A stretch of 64,000 nucleotides of DNA from Protaetiibacter sp. SSC-01 (GTDB lineage: Bacteria > Actinomycetota > Actinomycetes > Actinomycetales > Microbacteriaceae): the NCBI RefSeq assembly GCF_014483895.1, contig NZ_CP059987.1:682001-746000 (forward strand), written 5' to 3'. A program made the translations under genes and the position numbers. Below the pieces are notes generated by a model. The model did not search any database, had not been told where the DNA came from, and saw only the letters and a list, made by a program, of their open reading frames with translations. This document shows, in pieces, positions 12,271-20,840 of the stretch; positions within the stretch are counted from its first letter, which is position 1; each line of letters opens with the position of its first letter.

Positions 12271-12747
12271 ATGGACGCAGACCTCGACCGCATCCCCGCC
12301 ACCACGAGCGAACGGGCCGCCTGGATCGCGGCGGTGCTCACACCGCTCACCGCCATCGGCTACTTCGCCGTCGTACTGCCGCAGCTCGGCGGGCAGCCCG
12401 TCGCCGACATCGGGTGGCAGGCGCCGATGCTGTGGTCGATGGGGATCAACTTCCTCGGCACGATCGTCGTCACGATCATCGCGACGATCATCGCCGGCAT
12501 CGGGGCGGGGCTGCGCCGCGAGGAGCTCGACACCTCCTCCGACGAGCGCGACCGCGAGATCGACCGCCACGGCGGCCGCGTCGCCCTCGCCGTCGCCGCC
12601 GCGGGCCTCCTCGTCGCGCTCGTGCTCGCGATGCTCGAGGCAGACCCGTTCTGGATCGGCAACGCCGCCTTCCTCCTGGGCGCCGCCGGCGCGACGGCGG
12701 GCGCGATCGCGCAGGTGCGGGCCTACCGCGGAACGTTCCGTGGTTAA
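12271..12747 (+). CDS. Four-helix membrane protein co-encoded with an XRE regulator
   Basis: The 158-residue product has four hydrophobic segments (about 18-38, 50-74, 103-122, 128-150). Between the pairs is a charged loop [15 protein letters not shown], the DERDxxI pattern seen in DUF2178-like proteins that sit next to small XRE regulators. Function unknown; it may sense an envelope signal and control its partner. It is read from a strong, apparently leaderless promoter overlapping operator O2. Its end overlaps the regulator gene by eight bases. Confidence 0.82.
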   Translation: MDADLDRIPATTSERAAWIAAVLTPLTAIGYFAVVLPQLGGQPVADIGWQAPMLWSMGINFLGTIVVTIIATIIAGIGAGLRREELDTSSDERDREIDRHGGRVALAVAAAGLLVALVLAMLEADPFWIGNAAFLLGAAGATAGAIAQVRAYRGTFRG

Positions 12748-12955
12748 GGCCACGCGCGTCACCAACGACATCCGCGAGCTCCGCGCCGCGCGCGGCGTCA
12801 CCCAGGTGGAGCTCGCGGCCGCCGTCGGCGTCACCCGTCAGACGATCATCGCGATCGAGCAGGGCCGCTACTCGCCGTCGCTCGAGATGGCGTTCCAGAT
12901 CTCCCGTGCCCTCGGGGTGCGGCTCGACGAGGTCTTCCACTACCCCGAAGACTGA
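12740..12955 (+). CDS. Small XRE-family transcriptional regulator
   Basis: The 71-residue protein is a single Cro/cI-type helix-turn-helix domain: [21 protein letters not shown], then [20 protein letters not shown]. The short form has no sensor domain and is typical of regulators co-encoded with a DUF2178-like membrane protein. The GTG start at 12740 lies inside the end of the upstream gene (eight-base overlap), giving coupled translation. It is the obvious candidate to bind O1 and O2 and so repress its own operon and the divergent DUF4386 gene. Confidence 0.92.
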   Translation: MVKATRVTNDIRELRAARGVTQVELAAAVGVTRQTIIAIEQGRYSPSLEMAFQISRALGVRLDEVFHYPED

Positions 12956-13005
12956 GCGCGCGCAACCCGGTCGTCGCGCCGCATCCGCCGACCTAGCCTG
13001 GCCGC

Positions 13006-13503
13006 ATGTTCCGTCGACGCGCAGCCATCGTCCTCCTCGCGGGTTCCGCGATCGCCCTCAGCGGATGCGTCATGCTCCCCGAGGTCGACGGACCCGACCC
13101 CGACCCGGCCCCCGGTGCCTCGGATGCCGCACTCACGTGCGACGGCGAGCTGCGGCTCGACCAGCCCGGCGAGTACCGCGTCGGCGACTGCGACGAGCTC
13201 GAGATCGCGGGGCAGAACATCGAGGTCGTCGCGGGCGAGGTCGGCTCGCTCGTCATCCGCGGCGATGACAACGAGGTCGAGACGGGGTCGCTCGGGTCGG
13301 TCGACATCGAGGGCCAGGACAACGAGATCGACGCGACCGACGTCGGCGACGTCGAGATCGCGGGGAATCGCAACAGCATCGACAGCCGCGGCGACGTCGG
13401 CGCCGTCGCGATCCAGGGCAACGAGAACGAGATCGAGTACGGCGGGGACGTCGGATCCGTCGACGACGGCGGCGACCGCAACGAGGTGCGGCAGGAGCGC
13501 TGA
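13006..13503 (+). CDS. DUF3060 lipoprotein
   Basis: The 165-residue protein starts with a lipoprotein signal (basic MFRRRAA, hydrophobic stretch, lipobox ALSGC with Cys at about residue 21). After a Pro/Asp-rich spacer it has repeated short beta-like units with the pattern G-x-x-N-E-(I/V), e.g. IRGDDNEVETG and IQGNENEIEYG, typical of DUF3060. It should be anchored to the outer face of the membrane. Role unknown. A -10 box TAGCCT at 12994-12999 lies six bases before the ATG, so it is probably leaderless. Confidence 0.88.
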   Translation: MFRRRAAIVLLAGSAIALSGCVMLPEVDGPDPDPAPGASDAALTCDGELRLDQPGEYRVGDCDELEIAGQNIEVVAGEVGSLVIRGDDNEVETGSLGSVDIEGQDNEIDATDVGDVEIAGNRNSIDSRGDVGAVAIQGNENEIEYGGDVGSVDDGGDRNEVRQER

Positions 13504-13557
13504 GCGCGCGAGCCCGTCAGCGCGGCGGCGTCAGCGCGCCTCGAGCGCGCTACCCCG

Positions 13558-14166
13558 TCAGCGCAGCGTCTTGCGCGAGGTGATCTGCCCGGTGTCGAAT
13601 CCGAGCAGGTGCAGCCCGCCGTTGAAGCGCGCGTGCTCGACCTTGATGCAGCGGTCCATGACGACCGTGAGGCCCTTCGACTCGCCGTAGTACGCGGCCT
13701 CCTCGTTCCAGATGCCGAGCTGCACCCAGATCGTCTTCGCGCCGATCGCGAGAACGTCGTCGATCACCTGCGGGATGTCGCTCCCGCGGCGGAACACGTC
13801 GACGATGTCGGGCACGACGGGCAGGTCGGCGAGCGACTTGTACACCGGCTGCCCGAGGATCTCGGTCGCGTTCGGGTTCACGAAGTAGAGGTCGTAGTCG
13901 CTCGACTGCTGCAGGTAGGTCGCGACGAAGTACGACGAGCGCGCCGGGTTGGGCGAGGCGCCCACGATCGCGACCGACTTCGCGCGGCGCAGGATGCCGA
14001 GGCGCTCCTGGGCGCTCGGGCCGATCCACGTGCGCTTGCTGCGCAGCAGCTTCGCAAGGGGCGAGTCCGCGGGCAGCGAGCAGGAGAGGCCGTTTTGCAG
14101 GTTGACGGTGGTCTCGGCAGGCTCGACCCGGCGCTCGACGTCCGGAGTCTCGGTGACGGCGCTCAT
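13558..14166 (-). CDS. CoA-binding domain protein (YccU-like)
   Basis: The 202-residue product is a CoA_binding_2 domain with VAIVGASPNPARSSYFVA, the Rossmann-like phosphate loop, and VWVQLGIWNEEAA-type residues (here TIWVQLGIWNEEA). The family binds CoA or NAD-like nucleotides; the reaction is unknown. It starts four bases after the metY stop, and this metY/CoA-binding pairing recurs in actinobacteria, so a role near sulfur-amino-acid metabolism is likely but unproven. Confidence 0.88.
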   Translation of the reverse strand: MSAVTETPDVERRVEPAETTVNLQNGLSCSLPADSPLAKLLRSKRTWIGPSAQERLGILRRAKSVAIVGASPNPARSSYFVATYLQQSSDYDLYFVNPNATEILGQPVYKSLADLPVVPDIVDVFRRGSDIPQVIDDVLAIGAKTIWVQLGIWNEEAAYYGESKGLTVVMDRCIKVEHARFNGGLHLLGFDTGQITSRKTLR

Positions 14167-14170
14167 GCGG

Positions 14171-15520
14171 TCATTCTCCCCTCGTCGCGATGGTCAGCGC
14201 TCGATCGAGGTCGTAGAGGATGTCGTCGATGTCCTCGATGCCGACCGAGATGCGCACGAGGCCCGGCAGCACACCGCCGTCGAGCAGCTGCTGCTCGGTG
14301 AGCTGCGCGTGCGTCGTCGAGGCGGGGTGGATGACGAGGGTCTTCGCGTCGCCGATGTTCGCAAGGTGGCTCGCGAGCTCGACCGACTCGATGAACCGGC
14401 GGCCCACCGTGCGCGAGTCGCTCGTCGCCGAGCCCTTCACGCCGAAGCTGAACACGGCACCGGGTCCGAGCGGGAAGTAGCGCTCCGCGCGGGCGAAATG
14501 CGGATGCGACGGCAGGCCCGCCCAGTTCACGAACTCGATGCGGTCGTCGGCGGCGAGGAACTCGGCCACCTTGCGCGCGTTGTCGACGTGCGCCTGCATC
14601 CGGAAGGGCAGCGTCTCGACGCCCTGCGCGAGCAGGAACGCCGAGTGCGGTGCGAGGGCCGGGCCGATGTCGCGCAGCTGCTCGGCGCGCAGGCGCGTGA
14701 GGAACGCGTACTCGCCGAAGTTGCCGTGCCAGTTGAGGCCGCCGTAGTGGGGCACCTCCTGGTCGAAGAGCGGGAAGCGCTCGTTCGCCCAGTGGAAGCG
14801 GCCCGACTCGACGACGGCGCCGCCGAGGGTCGTGCCGTGGCCGCCGAGGAACTTCGTGGCGGAGTGGATCACGACATCCGCCCCCCACTCGATCGGGCGG
14901 TTGAGGTAGGGGGTCGCGACGGTCGAGTCGACGATGAGCGGGATGTGGTGCGCGTGCGCGACCTCTGCGAGGCCCTCGAGGTCGGCGATGTCGCCCGAGG
15001 GGTTCGTGATCGACTCGACGAAGATGAGCTTCGTCTTGTCGGTGATCGCGGCGGCGTAGTCGGCCGGGTCGGTGCCCGTCACGAACGTCGTTTCGACGCC
15101 GAAGCGGCGCAGCGTCACGTCGAGCTGCGTGACCGATCCGCCGTAGAGGCTCTGTGCCGCGACGATGTGGTCGCCCGCGCCCGCGAGCGACGCGAAGGTG
15201 ATGAACTCCGCCGAGAGCCCGGATGCCGTGGCCACGGCCCCGAGGCCGCCCTCGAGCGACGCGATGCGCTCCTCGAACGACGCGACCGTGGGGTTCGCGA
15301 GGCGGGAGTAGATGTTGCCGTACTTCTGCAGCGCGAAGCGGGCCGCCGCATCCGAGGTGTCGTCGAAGACGAACGCGCTCGACTGGTAGATCGGCAGGGC
15401 GCGTGCGCCGTGGACGGCGTCGGGGATGTTGCCGGCGTGGATGGCTCGGGTGCGGAAACCCCACGCGTGGTCGGAGCCGTGGGCGGGGGCGGCGGGCGCG
15501 GCGGCGTCGCTGTCTGGCAT
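14171..15520 (-). CDS. metY: O-acetylhomoserine sulfhydrylase (O-acetylhomoserine aminocarboxypropyltransferase)
   Basis: A PLP-dependent enzyme of the Cys/Met metabolism family; it makes homocysteine from O-acetylhomoserine and sulfide. The 449-residue product has GFRTRAIHAGNIPD at the start, the PLP lysine in HSATKFLGGHGTTLGG, and AVFSFGVKG near the end. The extra length over cystathionine gamma-synthase (about 380) is typical of MetY. A -10 box TAGCCT (15532-15527) lies six bases before the ATG, so no leader or riboswitch is possible between them. It is followed closely by the CoA-binding gene. Confidence 0.94.
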   Translation of the reverse strand: MPDSDAAAPAAPAHGSDHAWGFRTRAIHAGNIPDAVHGARALPIYQSSAFVFDDTSDAAARFALQKYGNIYSRLANPTVASFEERIASLEGGLGAVATASGLSAEFITFASLAGAGDHIVAAQSLYGGSVTQLDVTLRRFGVETTFVTGTDPADYAAAITDKTKLIFVESITNPSGDIADLEGLAEVAHAHHIPLIVDSTVATPYLNRPIEWGADVVIHSATKFLGGHGTTLGGAVVESGRFHWANERFPLFDQEVPHYGGLNWHGNFGEYAFLTRLRAEQLRDIGPALAPHSAFLLAQGVETLPFRMQAHVDNARKVAEFLAADDRIEFVNWAGLPSHPHFARAERYFPLGPGAVFSFGVKGSATSDSRTVGRRFIESVELASHLANIGDAKTLVIHPASTTHAQLTEQQLLDGGVLPGLVRISVGIEDIDDILYDLDRALTIATRGE

Positions 15521-15561
15521 CCGATCAGGCTACCGGCGGCTCCGGAGTGTTGCGGTGTGTT

Positions 15562-17286
15562 TCAGATCCAGGAGCGGAACCAGTAGTGCAGCTGCTGGAA
15601 CCACACGGGGGTGGGCTGCGCCGACCACAGCGGCCAGAAGAACACCGAGGTCAGCACGACGATCGCGAGGTAGACGCCGACGGTCGTGAGCCCGGCCAGG
15701 CGGCGCGGCCGCGGGTCGGTGCGCGAGCCCGCGACTGCGGCGATCGCGGCCGTCAGCGCGAGCACCATGAAGGGCTCGAAGGCGATCGTGTAGAACTGGA
15801 ACACCGTGCGGTGCAGGTAGAGCAGCCACGGCAGGTAGCCGGCCGCGATCCCCGTCAGGATGAACGCCTCCGCCGTGACCGTGTGGCCGCGCAGCAGCCG
15901 CAGCACCGTGCGCACGAGCACGTAGCCGAGCGCCGCCGTCGCACCCCACCACAGGAACGGGTTGGCGATGTCGAGGATCGCCTCGGCCCACCCGTCGCCG
16001 ACGTTCTCGTAGTGCATGCTCGTCGGACGCACGAGGAAGAGCCACGTGAGCGGGTTCGCCTGGTAGCTGTGCTCGCTCGTGAGACCGGCATGGAAGTTCA
16101 TGATCGCTGCCTGGTAGTGCCACCAGTTCTGCACGTCGAACGGCACCCACGCGAGGGCGCCCTCCCACGCCTTCCCGCCGCCCGACTCGATCCAGCGGCG
16201 GTAGTAGCCGCCGTCGGTCGCGAACCAGCCCCCCCAGCTCGCGACGTACACGACGAGCGCGAGCGGCACGAGCAGCACGAAGTTGGCGGGACCCTGGCGC
16301 AGCACCGCCGAGGCGCCCCACGTGGGGATGCCGACGCGCTTGCGCAGGAAGGCATCCGCCACCACCGTGTAGAGGCCGAACGCGGCGAGGAAGTAGAGGC
16401 CGTTCCACTTGACGCTCGCGGCGCAGCCGAAGGCGAGCGCCGCCGCGATGAGCCACGGGCGCGCCCACAGCACGGGGCCGAGCTCGATCGGCTGGCCGGT
16501 GGCGCGTCGGCCGGCCGCCCACTCCTCGATGCGCCGGGCCACGCGTTCTCGGTCGACGAGCACGAAGTACGCGCCGAGCAGGGCGAAGAACGCGACACCG
16601 GTATCGAGCAGCGAGACGCGGCTCAGCACGATCGCGTTGCCGTCGATCGCGAGCAGGCCGCCGGCGAGCACCGCGAGCGTCGTCGAGCCGAACAGCCGCT
16701 TCGCGACGAGCATCGTGAGGGCCACGAGCAGGATGCCGACGACCGCGATCCCGACGCGCCAGCCGAACGCGCTGTCGGTGCCGAACGCGGCCATCCCGGC
16801 GGCGATGATCCACTTGCCGAGCGGCGGGTGCACGACGAACGAGGCGTCGGTCGAGTAGACGTCGGGGTCGCCAGCGGCGAACGACGTGTTCGCGTCCTCG
16901 GGCCAGCGCGACTCGTAGCCGAGGTTCGAGAGAGTGTACGCGTCCTTCACGTAGTACGTCTCGTCGAAGACGATCTGGTGCGGGTGGTCGAGCCCGACGA
17001 GGCGCGTCGCGGTCGCGACGGCGAGCACCGCGGCGGGCGCGCCCCACTCCGCGATGCGGCGGATGCGGGGGTCGGCCGCCCAGCGCTGCCACGCGTCGTC
17101 GAGGCGCGAGCCCGTGGGTTCGGGGTGCGACGGCTGTGGGCCGTACCCTGGCCCACGCCCGGGGCGCGGTTCAGTCGCGGGTTCGGACTCGGCGCTCACG
17201 ATCCCGTCGAACTCGGCGGCCCGCCCGGTCCCCGCAGCGCGCTCGGTCCCCGCAGCGCGCCCGGTCCCCGCAGCGCGCTCATCCAT
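15562..17286 (-). CDS. pmt: Dolichyl-phosphate-mannose--protein mannosyltransferase (PMT)
   Basis: Membrane O-mannosyltransferase that moves mannose from polyprenyl-phosphate-mannose to exported proteins. The 574-residue product has about ten membrane segments. The first outer loop carries FDETYYVKDAYTLSNLG, with the Asp-Glu pair needed for catalysis, and VVHPPLGKWIIA follows. The N-terminal 20 residues repeat RAAGT(G/E), encoded by an 18-bp tandem repeat. The start at 17286 is supported by TACGAT at 17298-17293, six bases upstream (leaderless). It diverges from rsmI. Confidence 0.93.
   Translation of the reverse strand: MDERAAGTGRAAGTERAAGTGRAAEFDGIVSAESEPATEPRPGRGPGYGPQPSHPEPTGSRLDDAWQRWAADPRIRRIAEWGAPAAVLAVATATRLVGLDHPHQIVFDETYYVKDAYTLSNLGYESRWPEDANTSFAAGDPDVYSTDASFVVHPPLGKWIIAAGMAAFGTDSAFGWRVGIAVVGILLVALTMLVAKRLFGSTTLAVLAGGLLAIDGNAIVLSRVSLLDTGVAFFALLGAYFVLVDRERVARRIEEWAAGRRATGQPIELGPVLWARPWLIAAALAFGCAASVKWNGLYFLAAFGLYTVVADAFLRKRVGIPTWGASAVLRQGPANFVLLVPLALVVYVASWGGWFATDGGYYRRWIESGGGKAWEGALAWVPFDVQNWWHYQAAIMNFHAGLTSEHSYQANPLTWLFLVRPTSMHYENVGDGWAEAILDIANPFLWWGATAALGYVLVRTVLRLLRGHTVTAEAFILTGIAAGYLPWLLYLHRTVFQFYTIAFEPFMVLALTAAIAAVAGSRTDPRPRRLAGLTTVGVYLAIVVLTSVFFWPLWSAQPTPVWFQQLHYWFRSWI
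17224..17280. repeat. 18-bp tandem repeat in the pmt N-terminal coding region
   Basis: Three near-identical copies of an 18-bp unit (core CGGTCCCCGCAGCGCG, alternating CC/CT at its start) encode the RAAGTG/RAAGTE repeats. Length variation would stay in frame. Confidence 0.75.
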
Positions 17287-17333
17287 CCCGGCATCGTATC
17301 CGCGGCCGCCCGCGTCGTGCCCTCCCGTCCCCT

Positions 17334-17402
17334 GTCCGCGAGAGTACGTACTTTTCGCCCAGAACCGGCCCTGCAGCGCGAAAAGTACGTACTCTCGCGG
17401 AC
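17334..17402. repeat. Perfect inverted repeat with 25-bp arms between pmt and rsmI
   Basis: The left arm 17334-17358 and right arm 17378-17402 are exact reverse complements around a 19-base loop. Each arm contains the ten-base palindrome AGTACGTACT and is itself nearly palindromic. It lies between the pmt promoter and the rsmI ribosome-binding site. It could be a small mobile palindrome (MITE-like), a bidirectional regulator site or an attenuator; nothing decides between these. Confidence 0.85.
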
Positions 17403-17422
17403 GAGGGCGGGAGGATGGTGGC

Positions 17423-18229
17423 GTGATCATCCTCGCGGCGACGCCCATCGGCAACCTCGGCGACGCCTCGCGGCGGCTCGTGGAGGCGCTCGAGAACGCC
17501 GAGGTCATCGCGGCCGAAGACACCCGCACGACCGTGCAGCTGCTGCGCGCCCTCGGCGTCGACAACCGCCCGCGCCTCATCGCCCTGCACGAGCACAACG
17601 AGAGCGCGAGAGCAGCCGAGCTCGTCGAGCTCGCGCGCGAAGGAGACGTGCTCGTGCTCTCGGATGCCGGCATGCCCACCGTCTCCGACCCCGGCTTCCC
17701 GCTCGTCGCGGCGGCGGCGGATGCGGGGGTCACGGTCACGGCGATCCCCGGTCCCAGCGCGGTGCTCACGGCGCTCGCGGTGTCGGGCCTGCCGACCGAC
17801 AGGTTCTGCTTCGAGGGGTTCCTGCCGCGCAAGGGGCGCCTCGCCGCCATGCGGCCGCTTGCGAGCGAGCCGCGCACGCTCGTCTTCTTCGAGTCGCCGC
17901 ACCGCATCGCCGACGCCCTCGCCGACCTCGCGACCGCGTTCGGCGCGACCCGCCGCGCCGCCGTCTGCCGTGAGCTCACGAAGCTGCACGAGGAGGTCGC
18001 GCGCGGCACCCTCGCCGAACTCGCCAAGCGCTTCGCCGACGGCACGCGCGGCGAGATCGTCGTCGTCGTGGAGGGCGCCGCCCCCGCGACGGCGAGCTTC
18101 GACGACGCGCTCGCGCAGGTGCGGGCCCTCACGGCATCCGGAACCCGACTCAAGGAGGCGACCGCCGAGGTCGCCGAGGCGACCGGCCTCTCGCGCCGCG
18201 AGCTCTACGAGGCCGCGCTCAAGAGCTGA
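17423..18229 (+). CDS. rsmI: 16S rRNA (cytidine(1402)-2'-O)-methyltransferase
   Basis: SAM-dependent 2'-O-methylation of C1402 in the decoding centre. The 268-residue product shows the tetrapyrrole-methylase fold: IILAATPIGNLGDAS at the start, AEDTRTT, HEHNE, LVLSDAGMPTVSDPG, and FEGFLPRKG followed by FFESPHR. GTG 17423 has GGGAGG about nine bases upstream and gives the usual N-terminus. The inverted repeat at 17334-17402 is immediately upstream. Confidence 0.96.
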   Translation: MIILAATPIGNLGDASRRLVEALENAEVIAAEDTRTTVQLLRALGVDNRPRLIALHEHNESARAAELVELAREGDVLVLSDAGMPTVSDPGFPLVAAAADAGVTVTAIPGPSAVLTALAVSGLPTDRFCFEGFLPRKGRLAAMRPLASEPRTLVFFESPHRIADALADLATAFGATRRAAVCRELTKLHEEVARGTLAELAKRFADGTRGEIVVVVEGAAPATASFDDALAQVRALTASGTRLKEATAEVAEATGLSRRELYEAALKS

Positions 18230-18239
18230 TCGCGGCCGA

Positions 18240-18278
18240 GGTCTCGAGACGCGTCCGCCTCGCGGGCGCTCGACCACC
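18240..18278. repeat. Family B repeat (GGTCTCGAGAC...CTCGACCACC)
   Basis: A diverged copy of the second repeat family, whose ends are GGTCTCGAGACGCG and CTCGACCACC around a short hairpin. It lies just after rsmI and probably serves as its terminator. Confidence 0.65.
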
Positions 18279-18330
18279 GGACACGGGCGTCCGCCGTCAC
18301 AGACACGGGCGCGCAACTAGACTCGTCGCC

Positions 18331-19923
18331 ATGCCATCCGGCGAGAGCTTCTTCATCACGACCCCCATCTTCTACGTCAACGACGTGCCCCACATCGGTC
18401 ACGCCTACACGGAGGTGGCGGCCGACGTGCTCGCGCGCTGGCACCGCCAGGCGGGTGACGACACGTGGCTGCTCACGGGCACCGACGAGCACGGCCAGAA
18501 GATCCTGCGCACCGCCGTCGCGAACGGCGTCGAGCCGAAGCAGTGGGCCGACAAGCTCGTCGACTCGGCCTGGCTGCCGCTGCTCGAGACGATCGACATC
18601 GCCAACGACGACTTCATCCGCACGACCGAGCCCCGCCACGAGGACGCGGTGGCGCTCTTCCTGCAGAAGCTCTATGACGACGGCTTCATCTACGCCGGCG
18701 AGTACGAGGGCTACTACTGCGTCGGCTGCGAGGAGTACAAGCAGCTCGACGAGCTCGACACCCCGACCGAGGGCGAGTACGCGGGCCAGCTCGTGTGCCG
18801 CATCCACTCGCGTCCGGTCGAGATCCTCAAGGAGAAGAACTACTTCTTCCGCATGAGCCAGTTCACGGATGCGCTGCTCGACCTCTACGAGACGCAGCCC
18901 GACTTCGTGCAGCCCGAGAGCGTGCGCAACGAGATCGTGCAGTTCGTGCGCCAGGGGCTCTCCGACCTCTCCATCTCGCGGTCGAGCTTCGACTGGGGCA
19001 TCAAGGTGCCGTGGGACCCGTCGCACGTCGTCTACGTGTGGTTCGACGCGCTCCTCAACTACGTCACGGCGGTCGGCTACGGCACCGACGACGAGCAGTT
19101 CGCGCGCCGTTGGCCCGCCTACCACCTCGTCGGCAAGGACATCGCGCGCTTCCACGCCGTCATCTGGCCGGCCATGCTCATGGCCGCGGGCCTGCCCGTG
19201 CCGCGCAAGGTGTTCGGCCACGGCTGGCTGCTCGTCGGCGGCGAGAAGATGTCGAAGTCGAAGCTCACGGGCATCGCCCCGCAGCAGATCACCGACACCT
19301 TCGGCTCCGACGCGTTCCGCTACTACTTCCTGCGCGCGATCACCTTCGGGCAGGACGGCTCGTTCAGCTGGGAGGACCTCTCGGCCCGCTACCAGGCCGA
19401 GCTCGCGAACGGCTTCGGCAACCTCGCCTCGCGTGTCATCGCGATGGTGGGCCGCTACTACGACGGCGCGCTCCCCGCGCCCGCCGGGTACACGGATGCC
19501 GACCTCGCGATCCAGCGGGTCGTCGCGAAGGCGGCGGCGGACGCCGACGACGCGATCGAGCGCTTCGCCATCAACGAGGCGATCGCCGCGATCTGGACGA
19601 TCGTCGATGAGCTCAACGGCTACATCACCGAGCAGGAGCCGTGGGTGCTCGCGAAGGACGAGGCCACCCGCGCGCGCCTCGGCACCGTGCTGTACACGGC
19701 ATCCGAGGGGCTCCGCGCGCTCGCGACGCTGCTCGCCCCGATCATGCCGATCGCGACGGGCAAGCTGTGGGCGGCGCTCGCGGGCGAGGGCCACGGGCCG
19801 CTCGCCGAGCAGGGCGTGCGCGAGGCCGGCACGTGGGGCGTTCTGCAGCCGGGATCGGCGGTGAGCCCCCTCGAGCCGCTCTTCCCGCGCATCGAGGACG
19901 TCGCCGACACGGGAGCCGCGTGA
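18331..19923 (+). CDS. metG: Methionyl-tRNA synthetase
   Basis: Class I synthetase of 530 residues. The HIGH motif is in VPHIGHAYTEV and KMSKS is in GEKMSKSKLTG. YYCVGCEEYK marks the connective-peptide region. No C-terminal tRNA-binding (EMAP-like) domain is present, so this is the short actinobacterial form. The -10 box TAGACT at 18318-18323 lies seven bases before the ATG (leaderless). It is followed by tatD and rsmA with four-base overlaps, a conserved arrangement. Confidence 0.97.
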   Translation: MPSGESFFITTPIFYVNDVPHIGHAYTEVAADVLARWHRQAGDDTWLLTGTDEHGQKILRTAVANGVEPKQWADKLVDSAWLPLLETIDIANDDFIRTTEPRHEDAVALFLQKLYDDGFIYAGEYEGYYCVGCEEYKQLDELDTPTEGEYAGQLVCRIHSRPVEILKEKNYFFRMSQFTDALLDLYETQPDFVQPESVRNEIVQFVRQGLSDLSISRSSFDWGIKVPWDPSHVVYVWFDALLNYVTAVGYGTDDEQFARRWPAYHLVGKDIARFHAVIWPAMLMAAGLPVPRKVFGHGWLLVGGEKMSKSKLTGIAPQQITDTFGSDAFRYYFLRAITFGQDGSFSWEDLSARYQAELANGFGNLASRVIAMVGRYYDGALPAPAGYTDADLAIQRVVAKAAADADDAIERFAINEAIAAIWTIVDELNGYITEQEPWVLAKDEATRARLGTVLYTASEGLRALATLLAPIMPIATGKLWAALAGEGHGPLAEQGVREAGTWGVLQPGSAVSPLEPLFPRIEDVADTGAA

Positions 19924-20840
19924 CCGACGCGTTCCTGCGCGCGAGGGAGGCTCCGGACGGGCCTCCCCGGGACTACCCGCCCCTGCCCGAGGCGCTCGTC
20001 GTGCCCGTCTACGACAACCACACGCACCTCGAGATCGCCGACGGCGCCGAGCCTCTCGACTACCGCGAGCAGCTCGACCGCGCCTCCGCGGTCGGCGTGA
20101 AGGGCGTCGTGCAGGTGGGCACCGACCTCGCGACGTCGCGGTGGAGCGCGGATGTCGCATCCGTCGAGCCGCGCGTGCTCGCCGCCGTCGCGATCCACCC
20201 GAACGACGCGCCCGAGCTGCTCGAGCAGGGTCTGCTCGACGAGCACCTCGCGGGCATCGACGAGCTCGCGGCCCGGCCGCGCGTGCGGGCGATCGGCGAG
20301 ACCGGGCTCGACTTCTTCCGCACGGATGAGGCGGGGCGCGACGCGCAGTACCGCTCGTTCGAGGCGCACATCGAGATCGCGAAGCAGCACGGTCTCGCGC
20401 TGCAGATCCACGACCGCGACGCGCACCGCGAGGTCGTCGAGACGCTCGACCGCGTCGGCGCCCCCGAGCGCGTCGTGTTCCACTGCTTCTCGGGCGACGC
20501 GGGCTTCGCGCAGCTCGTCGCGGAGCGCGGATGGTTCCTCTCGTTCGCGGGCACGGTCACCTTCAAGAACGCCCCGGCACTGCGCGAGGCGCTCGAGGTG
20601 ATCCCGCGCTCGCGCATCCTCATCGAGACGGATGCGCCCTACCTGACCCCGATGCCGTTCCGCGGGCGGCCCAACGCGCCCTACCTCATCCCGCACACCC
20701 TGCGCGCGATGGCGGCGCACCTCGGAACCGACGCCTCGATGCTCGCGGCGCAGATCACCTCGACGACGGAGCTCGTCTACGGCCACTGGGACGACGAGCC
20801 CGTCGACGCCCCGCGCGGCCCCTACGAGGACCAGACGTGA
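19920..20840 (+). CDS. tatD: TatD-family metal-dependent hydrolase/deoxyribonuclease
   Basis: The 306-residue barrel enzyme has the full set of family motifs: DNHTHLEI (first metal site), IGETGLDFF (bridging Glu), IHDRDAH and FHCFSG (histidines), and ETDAPYL (catalytic Asp). TatD proteins are 3'-5' DNA exonucleases and D-aminoacyl-hydrolase relatives. A poorly conserved N-terminus of about 30 residues precedes the first motif. GTG 19920 overlaps the metG stop. Confidence 0.94.
   Translation: MTDAFLRAREAPDGPPRDYPPLPEALVVPVYDNHTHLEIADGAEPLDYREQLDRASAVGVKGVVQVGTDLATSRWSADVASVEPRVLAAVAIHPNDAPELLEQGLLDEHLAGIDELAARPRVRAIGETGLDFFRTDEAGRDAQYRSFEAHIEIAKQHGLALQIHDRDAHREVVETLDRVGAPERVVFHCFSGDAGFAQLVAERGWFLSFAGTVTFKNAPALREALEVIPRSRILIETDAPYLTPMPFRGRPNAPYLIPHTLRAMAAHLGTDASMLAAQITSTTELVYGHWDDEPVDAPRGPYEDQT

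Noticed and set aside
14167-15560. SAM riboswitch or other leader control for metY
   Set aside because: The -10 box is six bases before the start codon, leaving no room for a leader.
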